A stretch of 64,000 nucleotides of DNA from Flavobacterium suncheonense GH29-5 = DSM 17707 (GCF_000430025.1 NZ_AUCZ01000007.1:62001-126000), one strand, 5' to 3'; counted from the stretch's first letter, positions 41,684 through 50,717 are shown. Numbers and translations are program-made. The notes: a model not told the origin generated them from the letters alone.

Positions 41684-42154
41684 ATGAAGTTAAATCACCT
41701 ACAAATTGAAATCGACGGGATTGACAAACAAATCCTTCGGGATTTAATGGAAGACGCCCGAAAACCTATTTTACAGATTGCTAACAAGATAGGCATTTCC
41801 GGTGCGGCGATTCACCAGCGGCTGCGGAAACTGGAACAGGCCGGCGTGATTTCCGGATCGAAGTTTATTGTAAACACCAAGGTTTTGGGTTACAGCACGA
41901 TGGCTTTCGTAGGCATTTACCTGGACAAAGCCGCCCGAAACTCAGAAGCCGTGAAAGAACTTAAAAAAATCCCGGAAGTGCTGGAATGCCATTACACCAC
42001 CGGAAACTGGAGTATTTTAATCAAAATCATCTGCCGCGACAACGAACATTTAATGCAATTACTTAACAAAAAAATCCAGTCGATTGACGGGGTGTCGCGC
42101 ACGGAAACGTATATTTCGCTGGAACAGCAGATTGAACGGCAGATACAGTTGTGA
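41684..42154 (+). CDS. Lrp/AsnC family transcriptional regulator
   Basis: 156 residues. N-terminal winged helix (IDKQILRDLMEDARKPILQIANKIGISGAAIHQRLRKLEQAGVI) and C-terminal RAM ligand-binding domain (GYSTMAFVGIYLDKAARN, VLECHYTTGNWSILIKIICRDNEHLMQLL). Such regulators respond to amino acids as octamers. It stands alone, so its targets are not obvious; the saccharopine-type enzyme upstream at 39464 is a possible one. Followed by the second copy of the structured intergenic element. Confidence 0.93.
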   Translation: MKLNHLQIEIDGIDKQILRDLMEDARKPILQIANKIGISGAAIHQRLRKLEQAGVISGSKFIVNTKVLGYSTMAFVGIYLDKAARNSEAVKELKKIPEVLECHYTTGNWSILIKIICRDNEHLMQLLNKKIQSIDGVSRTETYISLEQQIERQIQL

Positions 42155-42214
42155 TTTGGGGATTTGGTTATTTAGTTATTTGAGAAGACACAAAAAGTAA
42201 AATAGTTTGCTGCC

Positions 42215-42292
42215 TAGCCCCGATTGCAGCGGCACGAAGTACAGCGGAAAGCGGGAACAGGGTTTGCCGACTCCTCCCGAACCATTCGCTCC
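42215..42292 (+). repeat. Structured intergenic element, copy 2
   Basis: TAGCCCCGATTGCAGCGGCA, then TACAGCGGAAAGCGGGAACAGG, ending CCGAACCATTCGCTCC. It is more compact than the copy at 2608-2702, lacking the extra GC hairpin. GCAGCGG and AGCGG/GCGGG blocks can pair. It sits between the Lrp gene stop and a terminator on the same strand, so here it would be the 3' end of the Lrp mRNA or a separate small RNA. Possible member of the flavo-1 motif (unchecked). Confidence 0.5.
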
Positions 42293-42300
42293 CAAACAAA

Positions 42301-42335
42301 AAAATCCGCTACGCTCGTAACGGATTTCTTTTTTT
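42301..42335. terminator. Bidirectional terminator between Lrp and Zn-peptidase genes
   Basis: AAATCCGCTACG/CGTAACGGATTT hairpin (one bulge) with A-run before and T-run after, between convergent genes. Confidence 0.8.
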
Positions 42336-42347
42336 ATAACTGTTTTT

Positions 42348-43043
42348 TTAGTCTCTTCTTCCCAGAATCTGCATCGCCCAGTACAGTAGCGAAGCTAAAG
42401 CACCCAAAGCAGCGACTACATACGTTCTGGCCGCCCATTTAAGAGAATCTTCGGCGCCGGCGTATTCTTCCTGGCTTAACATGTTTTTGTTTTTCAGCCA
42501 CGCTAAGGCACGGTTACTCGCGTCGTATTCTACTGGTAAAGTAATGAAACTGAATACGGTGGCTACCGCCATTAACACCAATCCGGCTACGGCTACGTAA
42601 AAACCAATGGAAGATTTCGCCCCGAACCCTAAAATCAGTCCTCCCATGATTAACCATTGGGACAGGCTGGACGATACGTTGACCATCGGCACCATTTTGG
42701 AACGCATGGTTAACCATTCATAGGCTTGGGCGTGTTGTACGGCGTGACCGCATTCGTGCGCGGCTACGGCTGCTGCTGCGGCATTGCGTTGGTTGTATAC
42801 CGCTTCACTTAAGTTTACGGTTTTGTTTACTGGGTTGTAATGGTCGGTAAGCTGACCGGGTGTGGAAATGACTTTTACGTCGTAAATCCCGTTATCGGCT
42901 AACATTTTTTCGGCAATTTCGGCTCCGGACATGCCGTTGCGCAAATGCACTTTGGAATACTGCTCAAACTTGCTCTTCAGTCGTGCGCTTACTAAAAAAC
43001 TCGCCAAGGCGATGGCTCCTAATAAAATATAATATCCAATCAT
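42348..43043 (-). CDS. Membrane zinc metallopeptidase (YugP/DUF2268-like)
   Basis: 231 residues. Membrane helix at the N-terminus (YYILLGAIALASFLVSARL), zinc motif HECGH at residues 96-100 (AAVAAHECGHAVQHAQAYEWL), two or three further hydrophobic helices (WLIMGGLILGFGA, FYVAVAGLVLMAVATVFSFIT) and a distal E/D segment (LPVEYDASNRALAWLKNK) that supplies the third ligand. Known family, probably a housekeeping protease for membrane-protein quality control. Confidence 0.88.
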   Translation of the reverse strand: MIGYYILLGAIALASFLVSARLKSKFEQYSKVHLRNGMSGAEIAEKMLADNGIYDVKVISTPGQLTDHYNPVNKTVNLSEAVYNQRNAAAAAVAAHECGHAVQHAQAYEWLTMRSKMVPMVNVSSSLSQWLIMGGLILGFGAKSSIGFYVAVAGLVLMAVATVFSFITLPVEYDASNRALAWLKNKNMLSQEEYAGAEDSLKWAARTYVVAALGALASLLYWAMQILGRRD

Positions 43044-43215
43044 GGTTTTGTGTTTACTTAATTTGTACTTGGGTTATTGCAAACTGTGCGCCAAATTTCA
43101 TTTCGTGACAGTTTGGCATTTTTGTTTGCTGTTATACGTAAAAATACAAAAAGGTTACAAAAGGAAATCCCAAATTCTTGTTAGAATTCGGGATTGTTGC
43201 TTTTCTGATTCAGAA

Positions 43216-43282
43216 ACCGCAGATTCGCAGGTTGTACAGCAAAATATTATTTTAAAATATTTACAATCTGCGAATCTGCGGT
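43216..43282. terminator. Large inverted repeat downstream of leuS
   Basis: ACCGCAGATTCGCAG (43216-43230) and CTGCGAATCTGCGGT (43268-43282) are perfect complements. The stem extends six more pairs with one G-U (GTTGTA/TACAAT), giving 21 bp around a 25-nt AT-rich loop. Six bases after the leuS stop, so a likely leuS terminator, or a REP-like element. Confidence 0.6.
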
Positions 43283-43287
43283 AAAAA

Positions 43288-46200
43288 TTAACCTACCAGG
43301 TTGATGATTTTCCCCGGCACGATGATTACTTTGTTTGGCGTGCGTCCCTGCAATTGCTGTTGGGTTCTTTCATCGGCCATGACGATTTCCTCGATTTCCG
43401 CTGCCGTTAAATCTAAAGGCAATTTAATCGTGAAACGCATTTTTCCGTTGAACGACACCGGATATTCTTTTTCGGATTCCACCAGATGTTTTTCGTCGAA
43501 TTTCGGAAAAGGTTGTTCTGAAATACCTTTATAATCTTTTAATTCTTCAATTTTTAAATCTTTCAATTTCAGATTGTACCACAATTCTTCCGCGATGTGC
43601 GGCGCGTATGGCGACACCAGAATCGCCAACGGTTCTAAAATCGCGCGGTGATGGCATTTTTGCTGTGCCAATTCGTTCACGCAAATCATAAACTGCGAAA
43701 CCGACGTATTGAACGAGAAGTTTTCAATATCTTCCGTTACTTTTTTGATGGTTTTGTGCAGCGATTTGTACATGTCTTTGGTCGGCTCTTCGTCAGTTAC
43801 GATGAAACCGTTGTCGTCGAAATACAAACGCCATAGTTTTTTTAAGAATCCGGAGACTCCTGTAATACCGGCTGTGTTCCAAGGTTTTGCCTGTTCTAAA
43901 GGTCCTAAGAACATTTCGTACAAACGTAAGGTGTCGGCGCCGTATTCGTTGCAGATGTCGTCCGGGTTGACTACGTTGTATTTGGATTTGGACATTTTTT
44001 CGACTTCGCGTCCTACGATGTATTTGCCGTCTTCTAAAATGAATTCGGCATTTTTATATTGCGAGAACTTATTGTCATTTAAAAACCTTTGTAAATCCAA
44101 TTCATTAGTGATTGGATCAACAAAATCGACATCCACATTTAACTCATAGAAAGGCAAGAATTCTGAAATATCAATCAAATTTCTATCAATATCCTTTAAC
44201 GCGAATAAATCTTTTATTCTATTTATGTCCTTATCAGAAATATTACTTTTGACAAAATCTCTAATAGTAACTCTTAAATTCTCATTCTCCAACACTGGAA
44301 ACAATCCATCTCTATGAATCTTTGATTCTTTGAAAATTTTTGAACTAATTATAAAAGATTTATTACTAATTGTTCTTGGCAAAGAAGTCATTGGCGTGCT
44401 GAATACTTTATATTCAAAGCTACTTGGATTTACCACATAAAATTTAGCACTCATCCCCAAAATCATCCCCTGATTGATCAGCTTTTTGAACGGTTCTTCC
44501 GTAGGTGCAAAACCGCGATCTTTCAAAAATTTGTTCCAGAAACGGGAATACAACAAGTGACCGGTTGCGTGCTCGCTTCCGCCGATATACAAATCCACGT
44601 TTTCCCAGTATTTCAAAGCATCCGCTGAAGCGAAATCGTTGGTGTTGTGCGCGTCCATGTAACGCATCCAGTACCAGGAACTTCCCGCCCAACCCGGCAT
44701 GGTGTTCAGTTCCAAAGGAAATACGGTTTGATGATCGATTTTATCATTGGCCACTACTGAATTGCTAACAGTGTCCCAAGCCCAAACGGAAGCGTTGCCT
44801 AATGGCGGTTGTCCGTCTTCGGTTGGCAGGTATTTTTCCACTTCCGGCAATACGATTGGCAAGTGTTCTTTGGCAATCATTTGCGGTAAGCCGTTTACGT
44901 AATACACCGGGAACGGCTCGCCCCAATATCTTTGTCTTGAGAAAACGGCGTCGCGCAAGCGGTAATTTACTTTCGCGGTTCCGGCGCCTATTTTTTCCAG
45001 TTCTTCGATGATTTTTTTCGTCGCTTCCTTGTAACTTAAACCGTTTAAGAATTCGGAATTGGCTAAAATCGTGGTGTTTTTATCGGCATGAGCGGCTTCG
45101 GAAATATCCACGCCTTCCAAGATGTTTTTAATCGGTAAATCGAAATGTTTCGCAAACGCATAATCGCGCTCGTCGCCACACGGAACGGCCATTACTGCTC
45201 CGGTTCCGTAACCCGCCAACACGTAATCGCCAATCCAGACCGGAATGGCTTCTTTGGTAAACGGATGTTCGGCATACGCTCCGGTAAACACGCCGGAAAT
45301 GGTTTTCACATCGGCCATACGCTCGCGCTCGGAACGTTTGGCTGTAGCTTCCACGTATGCTTCAACTGCTGCTTTTTGCTCCGGTGTGGTGATTTTGGCC
45401 ACCAATTCGTGTTCCGGTGCCAACGTCATAAACGTTACGCCAAAAATGGTATCAGGACGGGTGGTAAACACTTCGATTACGTCCTCGTGGTTTTTCAAAT
45501 TAAAAGTAACAGAAGCCCCAACCGATTTTCCGATCCAGTTACGTTGCGATTCTTTCAGGGATTCGGTCCAGTCGATGGTTTCCAGACCTTGCAACAAACG
45601 CTCGGCATAGGCAGAAATGCGCATCGACCATTGCGTCATTTTTTTACGGATCACCGGATGTCCGCCGCGCTCGGAAACGCCGTTCACGATTTCGTCGTTC
45701 GCCAAAACGGTTCCCAAAGCCGGACACCAGTTGACTTCGGTTTCCGCCAAATAGGTTAATCGGTATTGCAATAAGATGCTTTGTTGTTCTTCAGAAGAAA
45801 AAGCGTTCCATTGTGCTGCGGTAAAACTCGGCACATTTTCATCGCATACGGCATTTACATTCGCATTCCCGTTTTGCTCGAATTGCACTGTCAGGGTTTC
45901 GATGCTTTCGGCTTTATCGGAAGTTTTATTGTACCAAGAATTGAACAACTGAATAAAAATCCATTGGGTATGTTTGTAGTAATCAGGATTTGACGTGCGT
46001 ACTTCACGGCTCCAATCGAACGAAAAACCGATTTTATCCAACTGCTCGCGGTAACGGGCAATGTTTTCACGAGTTGTTTTCTCCGGATGTTGTCCCGTTT
46101 GAATCGCGTACTGTTCCGCCGGCAACCCGAACGAATCGTAACCTTGCGGATGCAACACGTTAAAACCCTGATGTCTTTTATAACGGGCTACAATATCAGA

Positions 46201-46371
46201 AGCTATGTACCCCAGCGGATGCCCCACGTGCAAGCCCGCTCCCGACGGATAGGGAAACATGTCCAACACATAATATTTGGGTTTCTCGGAGTTATTCGAT
46301 GCGGCAAAAGTTTGATGCTCTGCCCAGTATTGTTGCCATTTGGCTTCGATTTCGTTGTGGAAGTACTTCAT
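43288..46371 (-). CDS. leuS: Leucyl-tRNA synthetase with an unusual AT-rich internal segment
   Basis: 1027 residues, longer than the roughly 920-960 usual in Bacteroidota. Class I motifs are complete: HIGH-type HVGH (LHVGHPLGY), editing domain (TTRPDTIFGVTFMTLAPEHEL, GTGAVMAVPCGDERD), KMSKS in VEKMSKSKYN and the C-terminal anticodon domain. Between MILG (about residue 635) and VEKMSKS (about 788) lie about 150 residues where related enzymes have a leucine-specific region of roughly 60. That block (44020-44456) is far richer in AT than the rest of the gene but stays in frame and keeps the flanking FVDPITNELD and AEFILEDGKYIVGRE. Confidence 0.95.
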   Translation of the reverse strand: MKYFHNEIEAKWQQYWAEHQTFAASNNSEKPKYYVLDMFPYPSGAGLHVGHPLGYIASDIVARYKRHQGFNVLHPQGYDSFGLPAEQYAIQTGQHPEKTTRENIARYREQLDKIGFSFDWSREVRTSNPDYYKHTQWIFIQLFNSWYNKTSDKAESIETLTVQFEQNGNANVNAVCDENVPSFTAAQWNAFSSEEQQSILLQYRLTYLAETEVNWCPALGTVLANDEIVNGVSERGGHPVIRKKMTQWSMRISAYAERLLQGLETIDWTESLKESQRNWIGKSVGASVTFNLKNHEDVIEVFTTRPDTIFGVTFMTLAPEHELVAKITTPEQKAAVEAYVEATAKRSERERMADVKTISGVFTGAYAEHPFTKEAIPVWIGDYVLAGYGTGAVMAVPCGDERDYAFAKHFDLPIKNILEGVDISEAAHADKNTTILANSEFLNGLSYKEATKKIIEELEKIGAGTAKVNYRLRDAVFSRQRYWGEPFPVYYVNGLPQMIAKEHLPIVLPEVEKYLPTEDGQPPLGNASVWAWDTVSNSVVANDKIDHQTVFPLELNTMPGWAGSSWYWMRYMDAHNTNDFASADALKYWENVDLYIGGSEHATGHLLYSRFWNKFLKDRGFAPTEEPFKKLINQGMILGMSAKFYVVNPSSFEYKVFSTPMTSLPRTISNKSFIISSKIFKESKIHRDGLFPVLENENLRVTIRDFVKSNISDKDINRIKDLFALKDIDRNLIDISEFLPFYELNVDVDFVDPITNELDLQRFLNDNKFSQYKNAEFILEDGKYIVGREVEKMSKSKYNVVNPDDICNEYGADTLRLYEMFLGPLEQAKPWNTAGITGVSGFLKKLWRLYFDDNGFIVTDEEPTKDMYKSLHKTIKKVTEDIENFSFNTSVSQFMICVNELAQQKCHHRAILEPLAILVSPYAPHIAEELWYNLKLKDLKIEELKDYKGISEQPFPKFDEKHLVESEKEYPVSFNGKMRFTIKLPLDLTAAEIEEIVMADERTQQQLQGRTPNKVIIVPGKIINLVG

Positions 46372-46455
46372 TCGTCTTTTATATTTTACCTAAAGACTCA
46401 TGCTTTCGCAAGCTCAAGTCATTTCTTTTATTAAGGTTCTAAGTTTTCAAGGGTG

Positions 46456-46463
46456 CAAATTTA
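46456..46463 (-). promoter_or_regulatory. -7 box (TAAATTTG) of leuS
   Basis: Perfect TAnnTTTG on the minus strand, 84 nt before the ATG, giving one of the longer leaders in this window. Confidence 0.5.
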
Positions 46464-46552
46464 CATTATATTATAAGAAAGTTAAAACTTTGGGCGTTAT
46501 AAAGGTGAAAAACGATTTTCTTTATTATTTTTACGGCTTAATTCAGATTTAT

Positions 46553-47428
46553 ATGGCATCATCGTTCGAAAAGTTTCAAAAAAGACGGCTTATTTCATCT
46601 TATTTTTCTGTGGTTTTAAGTATTTTTTTAGTGCTGTTCCTTTTGGGCGCCTTGGGATTGTTCGTGATCCATTCTGAAAAAATCTCCAACAGTTTCAAAG
46701 AAGATATTCCGATGTCGGTTTACTTTAAAGACGAAGCCAACGATTCCATTTTAAAAGCTTTCGACGCGAAATTAAAAGGTTCGAACTACGTTAAAGACTA
46801 CGCATTTGTTTCCAAAGACGATGCGGCCAAAAACAACAAAGACATTGTAGGAGAAGATTTTCTTGAGTTTTTGGGGATGAACCCGTTGCCAAATTCTTTC
46901 GACATCCACTTAAAAGGCGAATATGTGGAAGCCGCGAAAATCAAACAGGTTGAAAGCGACATCAAAACCAACGATATGGTTTCCGAAGTGATTTACGACA
47001 AACGTCTGGTGGATTTGGCCAACGAAAACATCAAAAAAATCAGTTTCTGGATTTTGGTCATCAGCGGTGTTTTTGCGGTGATTTCCATGCTTTTAATTAA
47101 CAGTTCGCTGCGCTTATCGGTATATTCCAACCGTTTCATCATCAAAACCATGCAAATGGTGGGCGCTACCAAATCGTTTATCCGCAAGCCGTTTATCTGG
47201 CGCGGTATTCGTTTGGGGTTAATCGGTTCGGTGTTGGCTATAGCGGCATTAATTGCCCTGAATTATTATGTAGACAGTTTGTTCCCGAGTTTAGGAATCG
47301 CCAAAGATTACGTTTCGTTAGGTATCGTACTGGCCGGTGTGATATTGGTTGGCATCATCATCACCTGGATTAGCACTTTCTTTGCTACCCAGCGCTTTTT
47401 AAATCTGAAAACCGACGATTTATACTAA
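46553..47428 (+). CDS. ftsX: Cell-division ABC transporter permease FtsX
   Basis: 291 residues from the ATG at 46553. The open frame reaches back to 46400, but that part overlaps the leuS promoter region and is not FtsX-like. One N-terminal helix (FSVVLSIFLVLFLLGALGLF), an extracytoplasmic domain (DIPMSVYFKDEANDS, GEDFLEFLGMNPLPNSFDIHLK), then three helices of the FtsX permease domain with MQMVGATKSFIRKPFIWRG. With FtsE it controls peptidoglycan hydrolases at the septum. First gene of the conserved ftsX-DUF3098-uppP-truB operon. Confidence 0.93.
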   Translation: MASSFEKFQKRRLISSYFSVVLSIFLVLFLLGALGLFVIHSEKISNSFKEDIPMSVYFKDEANDSILKAFDAKLKGSNYVKDYAFVSKDDAAKNNKDIVGEDFLEFLGMNPLPNSFDIHLKGEYVEAAKIKQVESDIKTNDMVSEVIYDKRLVDLANENIKKISFWILVISGVFAVISMLLINSSLRLSVYSNRFIIKTMQMVGATKSFIRKPFIWRGIRLGLIGSVLAIAALIALNYYVDSLFPSLGIAKDYVSLGIVLAGVILVGIIITWISTFFATQRFLNLKTDDLY

Positions 47429-47452
47429 ACCGGGTTCATAAAACAACAAAAA

Positions 47453-47692
47453 ATGGAAAACAAACAAAAACCGGACTTTCTTTTCGAAAGCAGCAACTAT
47501 AAAATTTTAATCATCGGATTAGCGGTTATCGGATTAGGCTTTTTGCTGATGTCCGGCGGCGGCAGTGATGATCCGAAAGTTTTCAGCGAAGATATTTTCA
47601 GCTTCCGTCGCATCCGTCTGGCGCCAACCGTAGTGCTGATTGGGTTTGGCGTGGTGATTTATTCAATATTCAAAAAGTCGGATAAGCAGTAA
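47453..47692 (+). CDS. DUF3098 small membrane protein
   Basis: 79 residues with two membrane helices (YKILIIGLAVIGLGFLLMSGG and APTVVLIGFGVVIYSIF) and the family motif DDPKVFSEDIFSFRRIRLAP between them. Found only in Bacteroidota, between ftsX and uppP as here; a part in cell division or wall synthesis is likely from context. Its stop codon overlaps the uppP start (TAATG). Confidence 0.9.
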   Translation: MENKQKPDFLFESSNYKILIIGLAVIGLGFLLMSGGGSDDPKVFSEDIFSFRRIRLAPTVVLIGFGVVIYSIFKKSDKQ

Positions 47693-48504
47693 TGGATGTA
47701 TTTCAGGCACTAATCATCGCGATTATTGAAGGATTAACCGAATATCTACCCGTTTCCTCCACCGGACACATGGTTTTTGCCAGTTCTTATTTCGGGATTC
47801 AGGAAGACGATTTCGTAAAACTGTTTCAGGTTTCCATACAATTTGGCGCCATTTTGGCCGTTGTAGCACTGTATTGGAAGAAATTTTTCGATTTTAGCAA
47901 ATTCAGTTTCTTTATCAAATTAGCCTGTGCCGTGTTACCGGCTTTGGTGTTGGGCAAACTGTTCGACGATAAAATCGAAGCAGTTTTGGGTAACCCGATT
48001 CCGATTGCGATTGCTCTGATTATAGGCGGAGTCATTTTGTTGTTCATCGACAGCCGCTTTCAAAACCCGACCGTAGCACACGAAGAGGATATTTCCGTCA
48101 AAAAAGCCGTAATTATCGGTTTCTGGCAGTGTCTGGCGATGATGCCGGGTACGAGTCGTTCGGCGGCTTCCATTATTGGCGGCATGCAACAAGGACTAAC
48201 CCGACACGCCGCAGCAGAATTCTCCTTCTTTTTGGCGGTACCAACCATGTTGGCCGTTACCTGTTATTCCGTGTTCCTCAAAACCTACGAGCATACTCAA
48301 CTGAAAGGTTACGAACTGATTACACAGTCTTCCGAAACGATAAAAATGTTCCTGATTGGCAATGTAATCGCGTTTATAGTTGCCGTTTTGGCGATTAAGT
48401 TTTTTATTGGCATCATCAAACAATACGGTTTCAAACCCTGGGGTTGGTATCGTATCATAGTGGGTATCGGACTTTTAATTTACTTCACTTCCCTAAAGCC
48501 ATGA
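47692..48504 (+). CDS. uppP: Undecaprenyl-diphosphate phosphatase
   Basis: 270 residues, about eight hydrophobic helices. Both BacA/UppP active-site regions are present: EGLTEYLPVSSTGHM at about 14-28 and MMPGTSRSAASIIGGM at about 148-163. It recycles the C55 carrier lipid for peptidoglycan and O-antigen. Its start overlaps the DUF3098 stop, and its stop overlaps the truB start (ATGA), so the genes are translationally coupled. Confidence 0.97.
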   Translation: MDVFQALIIAIIEGLTEYLPVSSTGHMVFASSYFGIQEDDFVKLFQVSIQFGAILAVVALYWKKFFDFSKFSFFIKLACAVLPALVLGKLFDDKIEAVLGNPIPIAIALIIGGVILLFIDSRFQNPTVAHEEDISVKKAVIIGFWQCLAMMPGTSRSAASIIGGMQQGLTRHAAAEFSFFLAVPTMLAVTCYSVFLKTYEHTQLKGYELITQSSETIKMFLIGNVIAFIVAVLAIKFFIGIIKQYGFKPWGWYRIIVGIGLLIYFTSLKP

Positions 48505-49211
48505 TTCCCAAAACAGCCGAAGCCTTTCAGGAAGGACAGATTTTACTGTTCGATAAACCCTTAACCTGGTCGTCATTTCAGGCGGTTAACAAGGTGAAAT
48601 GGGCGCTGATCAAAAACCTGCATCTGCCTAAAAAATTCAAAATCGGTCATGCCGGAACCCTAGATCCGTTGGCAACAGGACTGCTGATTGTCTGCACGGG
48701 GAAATTCACCAAAAAGATTCCCGAACTGATGGGCATGACGAAGGAATATACCGGAACGTTTCACATCGGTGCCACCACGCCTTCGTATGATTTAGAAACC
48801 CAGATTGACAAAACTTTCCCCACCGATCATATCACTCCGGAATTAATCGAACAGGCACGTTTAAAATTTATAGGCGAAATTGATCAGATTCCACCGGTTT
48901 TTTCCGCCATCAAAAAGGACGGCAAACGCTTGTACGAACATGCCCGCGCCGGTGAAGAAGTGGAAATCCAATCGCGGAAAATTGAAATTCTGGAATTCGA
49001 ACTCACCCGAATTGCACTGCCGGAAATCGATTTCAGAGTGGTGTGTAGTAAAGGAACCTACATTCGTTCCCTGGCGTATGACTTTGGATTGGCCGTAAAT
49101 TCAGGCGCGCACCTTACTGCTTTGCGCAGAACAAAAATTGGCGCTTTCGATGTAAAAAACGCTGTTTCAGTAACCGATTTTCAGGCCTTGGTTACTCCAA
49201 GGCCTGCATAA
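48501..49211 (+). CDS. truB: tRNA pseudouridine(55) synthase
   Basis: 236 residues from the ATG at 48501, which overlaps the uppP stop (ATGA); the longer frame from 48444 lies wholly inside uppP. Catalytic region GHAGTLDPLATGLLIVCTGKFTKK with the essential Asp, then RLYEHARAGEEV and the C-terminal RTKIGAFDV. Makes the universal pseudouridine in the T-loop of tRNA. Its last 20 bp overlap the convergent thioredoxin-like gene. Confidence 0.96.
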   Translation: MIPKTAEAFQEGQILLFDKPLTWSSFQAVNKVKWALIKNLHLPKKFKIGHAGTLDPLATGLLIVCTGKFTKKIPELMGMTKEYTGTFHIGATTPSYDLETQIDKTFPTDHITPELIEQARLKFIGEIDQIPPVFSAIKKDGKRLYEHARAGEEVEIQSRKIEILEFELTRIALPEIDFRVVCSKGTYIRSLAYDFGLAVNSGAHLTALRRTKIGAFDVKNAVSVTDFQALVTPRPA

Positions 49212-49794
49212 TTTTAACTATTTCGGCCATGGTCGAAAGCCCTTTGTCGTGAAGATACCATTTCTGCAATTCCGTTTTGGCTTCTTCATTCACCACGCCG
49301 AATTTTGCTTTGTACTCTTTGATAAGACGCGCTGCCGCTTCCGGTCTTGGTCCCCATGCGGCTAAAACTTCGTGATTGTCTGCATTTAAAATAATTAATT
49401 TGGGAATCGAACGGGCACCGTTGGTTAAAAATTCCTGCATCAGAGCGTCGTTTTCATCCCGGAAGACTATGCGCAAATCAATAGTGGCAACCATTTCGGT
49501 CATTTTCTCCATGATGGGTAACAATTGTGCCGCATCACCACACCAGCCTTCAGCCAAAACCAACCAAAGGTATTTTTTGCGGAGAGCCTGCAATGGCTTC
49601 TTCACTTCCTCGGGTACAACTATGGTTTTATCCAAGCGGTTCATCCGCACTTCATTCAACTGACTGTAATGCAGCAAATCTTCAGATTGTTCGTTACCGG
49701 AAGATTTTCCTTCGGCCAGTAAATCGGATACTTTTTTACGGTATTCGAGATAACTGTAACTATTTTTATGGCTGTTTTCGATTATATTTTTCAT
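49192..49794 (-). CDS. Thioredoxin-family protein with single active-site Cys
   Basis: 200 residues. Thioredoxin fold around residues 70-175. The active site reads EGWCGDAAQLLP, so the first Cys is kept and the second position is Asp or Ala; this suits a monothiol or peroxidase-like role more than disulfide reduction. Also seen: the cis-Pro loop GARSIPKLIILNAD. No signal peptide, thus cytoplasmic. Overlaps the truB end by 20 bp; own promoter at 49812-49819. Confidence 0.82.
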   Translation of the reverse strand: MKNIIENSHKNSYSYLEYRKKVSDLLAEGKSSGNEQSEDLLHYSQLNEVRMNRLDKTIVVPEEVKKPLQALRKKYLWLVLAEGWCGDAAQLLPIMEKMTEMVATIDLRIVFRDENDALMQEFLTNGARSIPKLIILNADNHEVLAAWGPRPEAAARLIKEYKAKFGVVNEEAKTELQKWYLHDKGLSTMAEIVKIMQALE

Positions 49795-49811
49795 TGTTGT
49801 GAAATTAACTA

Positions 49812-49819
49812 CAAAGCTA
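49812..49819 (-). promoter_or_regulatory. -7 box (TAGCTTTG) of the thioredoxin-like gene
   Basis: Perfect TAnnTTTG on the minus strand, 17 nt before the ATG. Confidence 0.5.
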
Positions 49820-49900
49820 CTTCAAATTTAAAAAAGGAAACGTGACAAAAGTCACAATTCCTAAACTAAAAAACGTAATTTTATCGGGTAAAGACTTGCC

Positions 49901-50680
49901 ATGGATTTAAAAACAAAATCAATCGGTTTAATTCTGTCGGGTGGCGGCACCAAAGGTTTGGCGCATGCCGGTGTACTCAAATTCCTGGAAGAAGTTAACA
50001 TCCGTCCGATTCACATTGCCGGAACCAGTGCCGGTGCCATCGTGGGCGCTTTGTATGCCGGCGGAAAATCTCCGGAAGAAATTCTCGAATTTTTCAAATC
50101 GATTTATTTTTTCAACTGGAAGCATTTTACGTTCCGGAAAGCCGGGATTATCGATTCGGACGCTTTTAAATTTTACTTTAACGCGGTTTTTGTCGATACC
50201 CGAATTGGCGACCTGAAAATTCATACCCACATTACGGCTACCGATTTGGTAAAAGGAAAACTGAAAGTTTTCAGCCCGGACACCAAAGTGGTGGATGCGG
50301 TTTTAGCTTCCTCTTCTTTTCCCGGCGTTTTGTCGCCTTATGAAATCAACGGGAATCTGTATAGCGACGGTGGCATCCTGAACCATTTTCCTACCGATAT
50401 TTTGCAAGGCCGCTGCGAAACGTTAATCGGCGTTTATGTAAGCCCGATACAAAAAATTGAAGCAAAAGATTTATCGTCCATCAAAGCGGTTACGGCAAGA
50501 GCCTTCGACTTGTTTTCCGCCAATTCCAACACCAACAAGTTCAATATTTGTGATTGGGTGATTGAACCGGAAGAACTGGCCAGATTCGGCACCTTTGAAA
50601 CCAGCAAAGCCAAAATGGACATGATTTTCAGAATTGGCTATGAAGCGGCAAAAAAATCGTACGAAGAACTGAACCTATAA
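49901..50680 (+). CDS. Patatin-like phospholipase
   Basis: 259 residues. The three patatin motifs are present: oxyanion loop GGGTKG at 14-19, nucleophile GTSAG with Ser43, and the dyad Asp in SDGG near residue 154. Cytoplasmic or peripheral; it hydrolyses acyl esters of phospholipids. It is the short RssA/YlbK-like form without the BamA-like barrel. No signal peptide. It lies alone ahead of pyrH with a separate promoter. Confidence 0.9.
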   Translation: MDLKTKSIGLILSGGGTKGLAHAGVLKFLEEVNIRPIHIAGTSAGAIVGALYAGGKSPEEILEFFKSIYFFNWKHFTFRKAGIIDSDAFKFYFNAVFVDTRIGDLKIHTHITATDLVKGKLKVFSPDTKVVDAVLASSSFPGVLSPYEINGNLYSDGGILNHFPTDILQGRCETLIGVYVSPIQKIEAKDLSSIKAVTARAFDLFSANSNTNKFNICDWVIEPEELARFGTFETSKAKMDMIFRIGYEAAKKSYEELNL

Positions 50681-50717
50681 TTTTTAACGAACCTGTTTCA
50701 AAAAAACAGATTATAAC

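Noticed and set aside
43042..43284. 80-residue open frame on the plus strand
   Set aside because: Covers the leuS inverted repeat and the leader of the Zn-peptidase gene; no homology or start-site support.
45145..45759. 204-residue open frame on the plus strand
   Set aside because: Antisense to the leuS editing and catalytic domains; no recognisable protein features.
46400..46552. Longer N-terminus of FtsX
   Set aside because: This part spans the leuS promoter region, reads as non-conserved sequence, and FtsX normally begins a few residues before its first membrane helix, as from 46553.
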